A program made the position numbers and the translations under genes. From NCBI RefSeq assembly GCF_900143075.1, contig NZ_FRCY01000001.1, positions 421,894 to 469,503 of the forward strand: DNA of 47,610 nucleotides, written 5' to 3'. The notes below the pieces were generated by a model that saw nothing but the letters and a program-made list of their open reading frames with translations, did not search any database and was not told the DNA's origin. The stretch is from Cyclobacterium lianum. GTDB lineage: Bacteria > Bacteroidota > Bacteroidia > Cytophagales > Cyclobacteriaceae. Below are positions 16,416 to 25,368 of the stretch, in pieces. Position 1 is the first letter of the stretch. Each line of letters begins with the position of its first letter.

Positions 16416-17675
16416 TTACAATTGTTTTTCCAACAAAAAGGTAATTTTATGTAAGGTGCTTTGTTCCGGATCAGATGGATTGGTACGCAAGAGCTCCAGG
16501 GATATTACCTTTCCTTCTTCTGATCGCATCAATTCGGTGATCTCGGAAAGCTCCCAAAAGGCGGCAGGTATTTTGTTGATCGTGATGATCTCATCATAGA
16601 CCTCTACACCCTGCCGGTGGGCAGGAGAATCCTCCCTTACCTGGCTGATGTAAAATCTCTTGTTTTCCGCAGAGTAGACCCTTACCATCAGTCCGCTCAT
16701 ATCATATTTGAATTCGTCGCTGAATTTTGCACCTTTTTTATAAAGCATTCGGTTCCGCGGGTAGTCCATGATGATTTTCATCCGGTTAAGTACATCTGAG
16801 CCCAAACTTCCCTGTCTTCCGGTTTCGATGATCACCTCAGAGAACTCGTTTTCCTCCGGGTAGGAAGTGATTACGTTTCTAAATTTCAGGCCCTGGATAT
16901 TTAATCGTTTGATACGGGCCACATATCCAAAAAGATCACCGCCCAGTGATCGGCCCAGATCACTTTCCAGATTGTTTTCCGGAAGTACGATATCTTCGTC
17001 GGTTTCCATGTTCAACAGCAAGCCATGATTGGCCCCGGTATCTATGAGCAATTTGGCAGCTAAATCCGGTCCATTTATTTGGCGGATAGAAGTTTCTATG
17101 TAAGGCTTGTTTCCCTGAATGTCAATATCCATTTTCCGGAATCCAAATGGCCGCCATTTCAATGCGGACCGCCTGTAAAAAATCACGGTACTATTGTCAT
17201 AGTCAATCTTAACAGGGTTGTTCTTAAAAAACTCATAGCCGATTACCCCATATACGGGTACGCCAATCACTTTTTCCAATTCCAGAAAATCTTCGTCCAG
17301 TACCAATATGGCCTGAAAAATGCCTTCCAAAGGGCCCAGATCAAAATGGTTGTTGGGCGATACGGATGCACTCAATACTGTTTTGCCGTCCGCACCCACC
17401 AGATTTAACTTTCTGGTGTATTGCATTTGCATGGAGTCGGCCAGCGTTTTGCTAAAAAAAATGTTTGATTTCACCCCCGTATCGAATAAAAAATTTACTT
17501 CTTTTCCCCCGTTTATGGACACCGGCATGATGATCAGGCTGTTGGAGTCGATAAAGGGCAGTTTGACCCTTCTTTTCTCTTCCTTCATGTAGAATCCGGG
17601 CACCTGGCCCTGAAGGGAAAAAGCAAAGAATATGGAAAGCAAAAATAGAAATAGGCTTTTGATGCTTGGGTGCAT
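16416..17675 (-). CDS. Secreted retropepsin-like aspartyl protease with C-terminal PDZ domain
   Basis: The 419-residue protein has a signal peptide (about 1-23) and then two aspartyl-protease lobes, each with its own catalytic motif: FLFDTGVKS (DTG 65-67) and LLIDTGANHG (DTG 212-214). A PDZ domain follows at about 330-415 (YISQVREDSPAHRQGVEVYDEIITI). Retropepsins usually dimerise to supply two DTG motifs; here both are in one chain, as expected for this Bacteroidota family. The substrate is unknown and it probably acts in the periplasm. It lies 140 AT-rich bases upstream of the histidine kinase on the same strand. Confidence 0.85.
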   Translation of the reverse strand: MHPSIKSLFLFLLSIFFAFSLQGQVPGFYMKEEKRRVKLPFIDSNSLIIMPVSINGGKEVNFLFDTGVKSNIFFSKTLADSMQMQYTRKLNLVGADGKTVLSASVSPNNHFDLGPLEGIFQAILVLDEDFLELEKVIGVPVYGVIGYEFFKNNPVKIDYDNSTVIFYRRSALKWRPFGFRKMDIDIQGNKPYIETSIRQINGPDLAAKLLIDTGANHGLLLNMETDEDIVLPENNLESDLGRSLGGDLFGYVARIKRLNIQGLKFRNVITSYPEENEFSEVIIETGRQGSLGSDVLNRMKIIMDYPRNRMLYKKGAKFSDEFKYDMSGLMVRVYSAENKRFYISQVREDSPAHRQGVEVYDEIITINKIPAAFWELSEITELMRSEEGKVISLELLRTNPSDPEQSTLHKITFLLEKQL

Positions 17676-17880
17676 ATATGCTTGATTCGAATTGGCAGGA
17701 TTAATATATAAAATAAATTCCAGTACACAGACTTTAACACCTTTTCTTTATTGAAGTTTGAATTTTTTGAAATCCTTATTTAGAAAGGTTGGAAATTAGT
17801 GCGCCGCGCTCGCTTGCTGCAGCATTGGGTTTGAATAATCTAAAAAATACCGCATCTTTAATATTTAGAATGATAGCACC

Positions 17881-18351
17881 ATGGCCGACAAGTCAATTAT
17901 TGAAAAAGCAAAGAAAATATTCGAAAACTACCTAATTCGTCAAGGGAGCCGAAAGACTCCGGAGCGATTTTCCGTGATTGATGAACTGTATGCGCTGCCC
18001 CAGGATGAACACATTGATGTGGAGGGGCTCTTTTTAAAAATGCGAAACGGGGGCTATTCTATCAGTCGGGCCACAATCTACAATACCCTGGACCTGTTGG
18101 TGGAATGCGGACTGGCAGTCAAACATCAATTTAAGGACAAGGTAGCCTTGTACGAGCAGGCGCTCACTTACAAGCATCACGACCACTATGTGTGCAATCA
18201 GTGCCGAAAGATAAAGGAGTTTTCTGATCAGCGGATCAATCTCATCAAAGAAGCCATGGGTAAGGAATTTTCCTCCCATATCACCAGCCATTCTTTGGTT
18301 TTGTACGGTGACTGTGAGATTCCAGACTGTGAGAATTTACAGGTGATGTGA
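17881..18351 (+). CDS. Fur-family transcriptional regulator
   Basis: The 156-residue protein has the winged-helix recognition segment ISRATIYNTLDLLVECGL (about 61-78) and the regulatory metal site HHDHYVC (99-105). Two Cys pairs for structural zinc are present: C105-x2-C108 (CNQC) and C145-x4-C150 near the C-terminus. Fur-family members sense iron, zinc, manganese or peroxide; which one cannot be told from sequence. No metal-uptake gene is adjacent. It is transcribed divergently from the aspartyl protease and converges on the SRPBCC gene with 23 bases between the stops. Confidence 0.9.
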   Translation: MADKSIIEKAKKIFENYLIRQGSRKTPERFSVIDELYALPQDEHIDVEGLFLKMRNGGYSISRATIYNTLDLLVECGLAVKHQFKDKVALYEQALTYKHHDHYVCNQCRKIKEFSDQRINLIKEAMGKEFSSHITSHSLVLYGDCEIPDCENLQVM

Positions 18352-18374
18352 CAACATTTGTGAAATAAGGCTGG

Positions 18375-18818
18375 CTATTTTCCGGAAAAAACCCGCTTGT
18401 ATACAGGCCTGCGCATGGCGAATTGAAGATAGAGGACTGGGTACAAAAAAATATCCAGGATCCCATTTCCGCTGCTATAACTGATCTCATCCCTGATTTC
18501 AGATCGGTTTGCTGCAGTTTTCCTAATGATGTGTTTGTGTCTCCAGGATCTTAGGAAAAATGGAAGCTGTCTTCCTTCATCAATAAAATAAAAGGCCTCG
18601 CCATCTGTGTGGGCTTCCGTGATCTCACTTGTCCACTTCTGTTTAAACAGAAGAAAATTCAATTCCAAACTGACCAGATCGCCTTTTTCCGATCCGTCAA
18701 ACCGCAACAGCTTTACCGGAGGAAAGGGAGGATTCAGCGCTTCAAAAAGTTCTTTGCCGAAGCCCTTCCTGACTTTCAGGTAGGGCTGATTTACTCGGGT
18801 GGAAAGATGTATATTCAT
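18375..18818 (-). CDS. SRPBCC (START-like) ligand-binding family protein
   Basis: This 147-residue protein matches a Bacteroidota SRPBCC group in its block PPFPPVKLLRFDGSEKGDLV and the following LNFLLFKQKWTSEITE. The fold forms a hydrophobic cavity that can bind lipids or other small molecules. The ATG at 18818 was preferred to a TTG 18 bases upstream because family members begin at this point (MNIHLSTRV). It lies 23 bases downstream of hflC on the same strand and is likely the last gene of that transcript. Function is not known. Confidence 0.75.
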   Translation of the reverse strand: MNIHLSTRVNQPYLKVRKGFGKELFEALNPPFPPVKLLRFDGSEKGDLVSLELNFLLFKQKWTSEITEAHTDGEAFYFIDEGRQLPFFLRSWRHKHIIRKTAANRSEIRDEISYSSGNGILDIFLYPVLYLQFAMRRPVYKRVFSGK

Positions 18819-18841
18819 CAGTCTCGGTTGGATCAAACCTG

Positions 18842-19780
18842 CTATTGCATTTCTTTCAGGTATTGGAAGAGATCACTATCTGAAGAAATGACCAGGTTGG
18901 TTTTTTCATCCAGTGAATTTTCCAGAGCCTCCATGGATCGCAAAAACCTGTATAGCGCAATCGATTGCTGATTTTTGTTATACGCCGAGGCATAAATGGC
19001 AGTGGCCTCTGCATCTGCTCTGCCCCGAATTTCCTCAGCCTGTCTTTTGGCTTCGGATTGGATTTGAGCCAGATCACGTTCTTTGTCCCCCTGTATTTTT
19101 CGCGCCTCTCCCTGGCCTTCAGATCGAAACTGATCGGCGATACGGTTTCTTTCACTGATCATCCTGTCGTACACACGGTCCCTGACTTCATCTACATAGT
19201 TCATCCGTTTAAAGCGAAAATCCAGAATTCTCACTCCCAGATCCGAGGTCCGCTCATTGGCTTTTTGCAGAACGATCTCTTCAATGGCTTCTCTGCCTAC
19301 TTCGATGTCCTCCAGGACTTCCAGCTCCTCCATGAAATCTTCGGTTACTTCCGGGTCCCGGTTTGTAGACCTTACGATGTCCAGCAGATCATGACTAGCA
19401 ATTGCATTTCTGGTTTCACCATCCAGTATATCGTCCAGTCTGGATTGAGCCGACCTCTCGTCTCTCAGCCGGATAAAAAACTGCAGCGGATCTGTGATTT
19501 CCCAGCGGGCGTAGGTATCGACAAAAATAAATTTCTTGTCTTTGGTAGGAACCTGGTTTTTGTCTCCGTCCCATTCCAGGTAACGTTTGTCAAAAAACTG
19601 TACCTTTTGAATGATTGGAATGACAAAGTTTACTCCGGGATCCGTCCGGGGCTCGCCAACGGGCTTACCAAATTGGGTGACGATGGCTTGCTCTGTTTCA
19701 TCCAGGATAAAAACACTTTGCCCGAGCAGAATAAGACCAAGTACAACCAGTATGATATAAATTACTTTACTTTTTTGCAT
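18842..19780 (-). CDS. hflC: FtsH protease modulator HflC (SPFH/band 7)
   Basis: The 312-residue protein has an N-terminal membrane anchor (about 5-24), then the SPFH domain starting at ILDETEQAIVTQFGKPVG and PGVNFVIPIIQKVQFFDKR. A long charged coiled coil follows (about 215-265; EARKIQGDKERDLAQIQSEA). HflC and HflK form a ring around FtsH and limit its degradation of membrane proteins. The paired SPFH gene directly upstream (37-base gap) makes the HflKC assignment secure. Which of the two is HflK rests on order and length. Confidence 0.9.
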   Translation of the reverse strand: MQKSKVIYIILVVLGLILLGQSVFILDETEQAIVTQFGKPVGEPRTDPGVNFVIPIIQKVQFFDKRYLEWDGDKNQVPTKDKKFIFVDTYARWEITDPLQFFIRLRDERSAQSRLDDILDGETRNAIASHDLLDIVRSTNRDPEVTEDFMEELEVLEDIEVGREAIEEIVLQKANERTSDLGVRILDFRFKRMNYVDEVRDRVYDRMISERNRIADQFRSEGQGEARKIQGDKERDLAQIQSEAKRQAEEIRGRADAEATAIYASAYNKNQQSIALYRFLRSMEALENSLDEKTNLVISSDSDLFQYLKEMQ

Positions 19781-19817
19781 CAGATAGGGTATTGTTATGT
19801 AAACTTTCTAAAAGGGA

Positions 19818-20795
19818 TTAAGGAGCTGGATTTGTTCCTGCCTTGTTGAGGTTAAGCAGCGGTAGTACGTTGCTTCCCTGCTCGTCTGTAATAATCTTGT
19901 TCCCGATTTTGGGAAGTACCTTTTCGAGCGTTTCCAGATAGAGTCTTTGTTTGGTGACTTCGGGTGCGAGTACGTAAGCTTCAAAGATCGAATTGAACCG
20001 TTCGGCTTCTCCCCTTGCCCCATTTACCCTGTTTAAAGCATAGGCTTCGGCCAGTTGTATGGTTTCTTCAGCTTCTCCTCTGGCCCGGGGTATTACCCGG
20101 TTGTAATCCGCCTCCGCCTGGTTGATCAGCGTTTCCCGCTCTTGCTGGGCCTCATTGACGGCATTGAAACTTGGTTTTACGGGTTCGGGAGGGTTGACAT
20201 CCTGCAATACCACCTGATCAATCCGTATGCCGTTTTCATATTCATCACACATCTCCTGGAGCAATACTTCTACGCTGCTGGCAATTTCCTGCCGGCCCAC
20301 GGTCAATACTTCATTTACAGTACGGTCACCTACGATTTTTCTCATGGCAGCCTCCGACATGTCATTCAAAGTCTTTTCGGCATTCCTTACCCTAAACAGG
20401 TAATTGTAAGAATTGACTATTCTGTACTGGACCACCCATTCCACATCTGTGAGGTTCAGGTCTCCGGTAAGCATCATGCTCTCGTCGCCATAGCCTGACT
20501 TAACATAATCTGACCTTGTCCCTGCACTACTGGTTCTAAATCCAAACTCTTGTTTGAGCTGCCGTTGCACTGGAATCTTATACATGGTTTCAGCAAAAGG
20601 GATGATAAAATTTAGTCCCGGCATCACAGTCCGGTTGTACTCTCCGAGCTGGATAACAACCCCCTCTTCTTCAGGACCGACGGTTTTTACGGAGGAAAAA
20701 ACTAAAATGATAGCGACGATAACCAGAAGAATTCTCGATAAATACTTTTTTATCCAATCCGGGTTAATGTTGATTTCAAATTGGTTGTCTGACAT
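19818..20795 (-). CDS. hflK: FtsH protease modulator HflK (SPFH/band 7)
   Basis: The 325-residue protein begins with a short cytoplasmic stretch (MSDNQFEINI), a membrane segment (about 20-36) and the SPFH domain (TVGPEEEGVVIQLGEYNRTV, PGLNFIIPF). ERETLINQAEADYNRVIPRA lies in the coiled-coil region typical of HflK. The ATG at 20795 was chosen; an upstream in-frame extension would add 22 residues with no family similarity. Partner of HflC in the membrane complex that surrounds FtsH. It lacks the glycine-rich N-terminal tail of the E. coli protein. Confidence 0.9.
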   Translation of the reverse strand: MSDNQFEININPDWIKKYLSRILLVIVAIILVFSSVKTVGPEEEGVVIQLGEYNRTVMPGLNFIIPFAETMYKIPVQRQLKQEFGFRTSSAGTRSDYVKSGYGDESMMLTGDLNLTDVEWVVQYRIVNSYNYLFRVRNAEKTLNDMSEAAMRKIVGDRTVNEVLTVGRQEIASSVEVLLQEMCDEYENGIRIDQVVLQDVNPPEPVKPSFNAVNEAQQERETLINQAEADYNRVIPRARGEAEETIQLAEAYALNRVNGARGEAERFNSIFEAYVLAPEVTKQRLYLETLEKVLPKIGNKIITDEQGSNVLPLLNLNKAGTNPAP

Positions 20796-20885
20796 AAGAG
20801 AGAAGAATTTTTGGCAATTTACAATTAATTGACCGCAATACAGCGGCAGGCAGCTGATCATTTGAACGCCATGCCTGGCCCGGGA

Positions 20886-21497
20886 TCAAAACATCCAGAG
20901 GAACAACAGGAAAAGTATCAACCATACGGCATCCATAAATTTCCAGTATACCGAAAAAAGATCAAGCTTCATCTGCTCATAGGGATTTGCAAGGAGGATC
21001 AGGCTGCTCACCGGATCTTTTTCAGATTTTTGCAACTGGATTAACAATACAAATGCATAGATCAGGGCACCCGCCAGGTGAAACAAATGTATCCCACTCA
21101 ACAAATAAAGAAAACTGCCGGAGGGAAGCCCCCGGAAATCAATTCCCATCCCCGCAAGTTCACGCCAACCTGTAAATTGCAGGGTAGAAAACAACAAGCC
21201 AAGGAACAAGGTAACTAACAGGTAACCCTTTGCTTTGGTAAGGTTGCTGTTGTTGTAATACGGGATGATCTTTCCGGCCGTAAAACTGCTGGAAATGATT
21301 ACCATGCTGCTGATGATAAAGGATTTGGGTATCGTAAACTGACTATACCTGCCTGCCTCGGGTTGCGAAAGAATAAAAGCTGCCATCAAAAATAAGAAAA
21401 TCAGCCCGCTGCCAAACATACCCAGGTACATGATGGTTCTGTAAGGGTGCAGGTTCTCGATTTTTTCAAACCAGTGCATGTTTTTTTCTTTTTGCAT
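20886..21497 (-). CDS. Cytochrome c oxidase subunit III-like membrane protein
   Basis: This 203-residue protein has about five transmembrane segments and the conserved blocks of heme-copper oxidase subunit III: LSGIHLFHLAGALIYA and the terminal YWKFMDAVWLILFLLFLW. Subunit III stabilises the oxidase and its proton uptake path. Subunits I and II are not nearby, so it is a stand-alone paralogue; such solitary copies are seen in Bacteroidota. A second ATG seven codons in (21479) is an equally possible start. It precedes hflK by 90 bases on the same strand. Confidence 0.8.
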   Translation of the reverse strand: MQKEKNMHWFEKIENLHPYRTIMYLGMFGSGLIFLFLMAAFILSQPEAGRYSQFTIPKSFIISSMVIISSSFTAGKIIPYYNNSNLTKAKGYLLVTLFLGLLFSTLQFTGWRELAGMGIDFRGLPSGSFLYLLSGIHLFHLAGALIYAFVLLIQLQKSEKDPVSSLILLANPYEQMKLDLFSVYWKFMDAVWLILFLLFLWMF

Positions 21498-21596
21498 AGA
21501 TCTACATTATCAACATTAGGAATTGAAATTTTGTTGATCGATTCGGGAATTACTTTTGGTATTTCTGTTGTTGCGTTCCAGACCAGGTAAGATTTG

Positions 21597-21612
21597 CCCC
21601 ATATGTATGGGG
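21597..21612. promoter_or_regulatory. Perfect palindrome upstream of mfd, possible operator
   Basis: CCCCATA-TG-TATGGGG has 7-bp perfect arms and a 2-base centre. It lies in the 165-base space between the divergent subunit III-like gene and mfd, 51 bases before the mfd start. Its size fits a dimeric regulator site, but no regulator can be named. Confidence 0.4.
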
Positions 21613-21662
21613 AATTTAATAAATTGCGCCAATTATTTGAAGACCACTAAAGCGAGAATCAG

Positions 21663-24600
21663 TTGGATAGACAGTCATTTTTGTCCTTATACGAGGAAGA
21701 TCCCTTTGTCAGAAACCTGGCATTGGAAATAAAATCAGGCAAACATCCCAGGCTGCAGGTAAAGGGGCTATCCGGTAGCATGGACGTACTGCTCATACAG
21801 GCGATGACCAAATTGGTAGGAGGATTTCATGTGCTCATAGGTTACGATAAAGAAGATGCCAACTATCTGGGCAGTGATTGGCAAGCCCTTACCGGAGAGG
21901 CACCCTATCTGTTTCCTGCAAGTTATAAAAAGCCCTACCACCATGAAGACATAGAAAATGCCAATGTGTTGATGCGGGCGGAGATTTTGAATAAGCTTTC
22001 GGAGGCACCCACCGAAGGCAAGCTGCTGGTCACTTCCCCGGAGGCGATATATGAAAAAGTAGTCAATAAAAAGAGCCTGAAGGAACATACTTTTTCGGTG
22101 GAAACTGGAGAGAAAGTAGACCTGGTATTTGTGGAAGAGCTGCTGCATACCTACGGTTTTGAGAAAGTCGATTTTGTGTACGAAGCAGGACAGTTTGCCG
22201 TAAGGGGCGGTATCATTGATGTGTTTTCCTATGCCAATGAGCTGCCGTTCCGGTTGGAACTTTTTGGGAAGGAGGTTGAAAGTATCCGCACATTTGATCC
22301 TGAGACGCAATTGTCGACCGGTGAAATTGACAGGATCAGTATACTGCCAAACATTCAGACCAAAATGAAACAAGAGGTCAGACAACCTGTAATGGACTTT
22401 TTTCCCCCGGACACCTACCTGTGGATCAAGGATTATAACAGTTGCCTGGCGGTTTTAAAGAGTCTTTTCACCAAAGCCGAAGGATACTTTTCGGATTCCG
22501 AAAGCGGGAGTGAAAGCGGCAATTCACTGCTGATGTCACCCGAAAGGCTGTTTTTGGATGCAGAGGAATTTGAAAATGGGATCGGCAACTTCACCCGGGT
22601 CGCGATAGGGCACAGGTTCGAATGGAAGGACGTACCTGAGGTTCAGTTTCAGGGCAAGCCGCAACCCTCATTCAACAAGCATTTTGACTTGCTGGTACAG
22701 AACCTGAATGAAAATGCAGCCGTGGGCATAAGCAACGTTATCTGCTCGGATAGTGAAAAGCAAGTCGGCAGGTTGCTGAATATTTTTTCAGAGTTGGACC
22801 CCACTTTGAATGTCCAGACCCTGCCCATCAGTCTTCGGGAGGGCTTCATCGACCAGGCCTTGAAACTGGCCTGTTACACAGACCATCAGATTTTTGAACG
22901 CTTTCACCGGTACAAGACCAGCAAGGTGCCTTCCAAATCCAAAGCACTTACCCTGAAGGAAATTAAGAGCCTGCATCCGGGAGATTTTGTGGTGCATGTA
23001 GACTATGGCATCGGGCGCTTTGCGGGCCTGGAAAAAGTGGATGTAAATGGGAAGTGGCAGGAAGCTATCCGGCTCGTGTTCAGAGACGATGACCTGCTGT
23101 ATGTGAATATCCATGCACTGCATAAAATATCCAAATACAGCAGTCAGGAGGGTACCCTGCCCAGCATGTCCAAGCTGGGCTCGCCTGAATGGGAAAATAA
23201 AAAAAAGAGGGTCAAGAAGAAGGTGAAGGACATCGCAAAAGATCTGATCAATCTTTATTCCAAGCGAAAGACAGCACCTGGTCACCAGTTTTCCTCCGAT
23301 AGCGTTTTACAAATTGAATTGGAAAGCTCCTTTATCTATGAAGATACCCCTGACCAGGCCATGGCAACTTCTGACGTGAAGGAAGATATGGAAAAACCTT
23401 ACCCTATGGACCGCCTGGTATGTGGAGACGTGGGCTTTGGGAAGACCGAAGTCGCTGTCCGGGCAGTTTTTAAAGCTGTGAATGACCGCAAGCAAGTGGC
23501 TGTGCTGGTGCCCACCACCATTCTGGCCATGCAGCATTATCAGACTTTCAGGGAGCGGCTGAAGGATTTTCCGGTAGAAATTGAATATATCAACAGATTT
23601 CGTTCTGCCAAAGACACGAAAGAAATCACCAAAAAAGTGGCCTCAGGAGAAATCGATATACTGATAGGGACCCACAGGATCGTAAATAAAGACATCCGGT
23701 TCAGAGATCTGGGCCTACTGGTCATTGACGAAGAGCAAAAGTTTGGGGTGAAAGTGAAGGACCAGCTCAAGGAGCTGCGGGTAAATGTAGATGTACTCAC
23801 CCTCACCGCGACTCCCATTCCCAGAACCCTTCACTTTTCATTGATGGGGGCCAGGGACCTGTCGGTCATCGCCACACCACCTCCAAACCGGCAGCCGGTA
23901 ACCACCGAAATATATACCTTCAGGGAGGACATCATAAGGGACGCAGTGGCCAATGAATTGAGTCGCGGGGGCCAGGTATTTTTTGTTCACAACAGGGTAG
24001 GAGAAATTGACACTATTGCCAACCTGATCCTTAGGTTGGTCCCGGACGCGAAGGTCATAGGCGCTCATGGGCAGATGGATGGCAAAAAACTTGAGAAAAT
24101 CATGGTAGATTTTATCGAAGGATCCTACGATGTGCTGGTGTCTACCAATATCATAGAGTCCGGACTAGACATTCCTAATGCCAATACGATCATCATCAAC
24201 AGGGCACATATGTTTGGGATGAGCGACCTGCACCAGATGAGAGGCAGGGTCGGCCGCAGCAACAAAAAAGCGTACTGTTATCTGCTTACGCCTCCCACAG
24301 CCACCCTGAGTACCGAATCCAGGAAGCGGCTTCAGGCCCTGGAAGAGTTTTCCGACCTGGGCGATGGATTTAAAGTGGCCATGAGAGATCTGGATATCAG
24401 GGGGGCTGGTAATCTACTGGGTGCCGAGCAAAGTGGCTTTATATCGGATCTCGGATTTGAGATGTATCACAAAATCCTGGATGAAGCGGTGCAGGAACTG
24501 AAACAAACAGAATTTGCCGCCCTGTTCGAAGTAGACCTGAAGGAAAAAACCGCACCTTTGGTGCAGGATTGTGTGATCGAAACCGATATGGAATTGCTTA

Positions 24601-25019
24601 TCCCTGAGAGCTACGTGAATAATATTTCAGAGCGGCTTAATCTGTATTCCAAACTGGACAACATTAAGGGAGAGGCTGAATTGGAAGCCTTTAAAAAAGA
24701 AATCCGGGACAGGTTTGGTCCTATACCAGATCGGGTACAGGCGCTGTTTGAAACAGTAGAGCTTCGCTGGATGGCGGAAAAGCTGGGCTTTGAAAAGCTG
24801 GTGCTTAAAAACGAACAAATGAAATGCTATTTCGTTTCTTCCAGAAAAGACGAATATTTCAGCTCTTCCTTGTTCATGAATATCATCAACTTTATTCAGT
24901 CCAAAGGACGCTTCTGTAAAATAAAAGAAGCCAAAGACCGTTTACTATTGGTAATCAAAGGGGTGGATAGTGTTCCCGCTGCCAAAAAATGGCTGCGTGA
25001 TATGGGTGCCAATGGATGA
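21663..25019 (+). CDS. mfd: Transcription-repair coupling factor Mfd
   Basis: Mfd removes RNA polymerase stalled at DNA damage and recruits UvrA. The 1118 residues cover the whole family: an N-terminal UvrB-like module (to about 330), the RNA-polymerase-interaction domain (HPGDFVVHVDYGIGRFAGL, about 440), and the translocase with Walker A GDVGFGKTEVA, DEEQKFGV, TLTATPIPRT and HQMRGRVGRSNKKAY. The C-terminal TRCF domain follows. The start is a TTG at 21663: an in-frame stop lies 13 bases upstream and the first residues (DRQSFLSLYEEDPFV) align with the expected N-terminus, so a later ATG would cut into the fold. Confidence 0.96.
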   Translation: MDRQSFLSLYEEDPFVRNLALEIKSGKHPRLQVKGLSGSMDVLLIQAMTKLVGGFHVLIGYDKEDANYLGSDWQALTGEAPYLFPASYKKPYHHEDIENANVLMRAEILNKLSEAPTEGKLLVTSPEAIYEKVVNKKSLKEHTFSVETGEKVDLVFVEELLHTYGFEKVDFVYEAGQFAVRGGIIDVFSYANELPFRLELFGKEVESIRTFDPETQLSTGEIDRISILPNIQTKMKQEVRQPVMDFFPPDTYLWIKDYNSCLAVLKSLFTKAEGYFSDSESGSESGNSLLMSPERLFLDAEEFENGIGNFTRVAIGHRFEWKDVPEVQFQGKPQPSFNKHFDLLVQNLNENAAVGISNVICSDSEKQVGRLLNIFSELDPTLNVQTLPISLREGFIDQALKLACYTDHQIFERFHRYKTSKVPSKSKALTLKEIKSLHPGDFVVHVDYGIGRFAGLEKVDVNGKWQEAIRLVFRDDDLLYVNIHALHKISKYSSQEGTLPSMSKLGSPEWENKKKRVKKKVKDIAKDLINLYSKRKTAPGHQFSSDSVLQIELESSFIYEDTPDQAMATSDVKEDMEKPYPMDRLVCGDVGFGKTEVAVRAVFKAVNDRKQVAVLVPTTILAMQHYQTFRERLKDFPVEIEYINRFRSAKDTKEITKKVASGEIDILIGTHRIVNKDIRFRDLGLLVIDEEQKFGVKVKDQLKELRVNVDVLTLTATPIPRTLHFSLMGARDLSVIATPPPNRQPVTTEIYTFREDIIRDAVANELSRGGQVFFVHNRVGEIDTIANLILRLVPDAKVIGAHGQMDGKKLEKIMVDFIEGSYDVLVSTNIIESGLDIPNANTIIINRAHMFGMSDLHQMRGRVGRSNKKAYCYLLTPPTATLSTESRKRLQALEEFSDLGDGFKVAMRDLDIRGAGNLLGAEQSGFISDLGFEMYHKILDEAVQELKQTEFAALFEVDLKEKTAPLVQDCVIETDMELLIPESYVNNISERLNLYSKLDNIKGEAELEAFKKEIRDRFGPIPDRVQALFETVELRWMAEKLGFEKLVLKNEQMKCYFVSSRKDEYFSSSLFMNIINFIQSKGRFCKIKEAKDRLLLVIKGVDSVPAAKKWLRDMGANG

Positions 25020-25368
25020 TTGGTAAATTATATGGGCCTATTTAATTTAGGGATAGAGACTTATCACGGGTAAAGCAAAAAAATCCATAAAAAATTTTAA
25101 AAAGTATTTAAATTTTTTATGGAACGAATAAATACTATGGCATGAAAATTAATGTATTATCTCACGGAATTTGGTTCGAATTAGCTCTCATGCCATTCCG
25201 GGTCAGTAAAAGATAATTGATATAATGTATTATTGATCATATATTAGCGTTTGAATAGGGCAAAACCAAAAAGTTGTCAGATATTTCCTGCAGGGGAGAA
25301 TGCGATAAAAACGAAGTATTTCTTAATCAGGGAGTTTTCATTTGCCAGCTTTAGACAATGATAAAATT
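25020..25368. other. Intergenic region between mfd and gldJ with one inverted repeat
   Basis: No coding frame is convincing here. ATGGCATGA (25137-25145) is repeated inverted as TCATGCCAT (25188-25196), 42 bases apart. A TAGCGTTTG sequence (25245-25253) resembles the Bacteroidota -7 element but has one base too many in its spacer. The region probably holds the gldJ promoter and leader; no terminator for mfd was found. Confidence 0.4.

Noticed and set aside
18965-19849. Plus-strand frame of 294 codons
   Set aside because: It is the shadow of hflC on the other strand and lacks any family resemblance.
25173-25182. GGTTCGAATT resembling a tRNA T-arm
   Set aside because: No acceptor stem, anticodon arm or D-arm can be formed around it.
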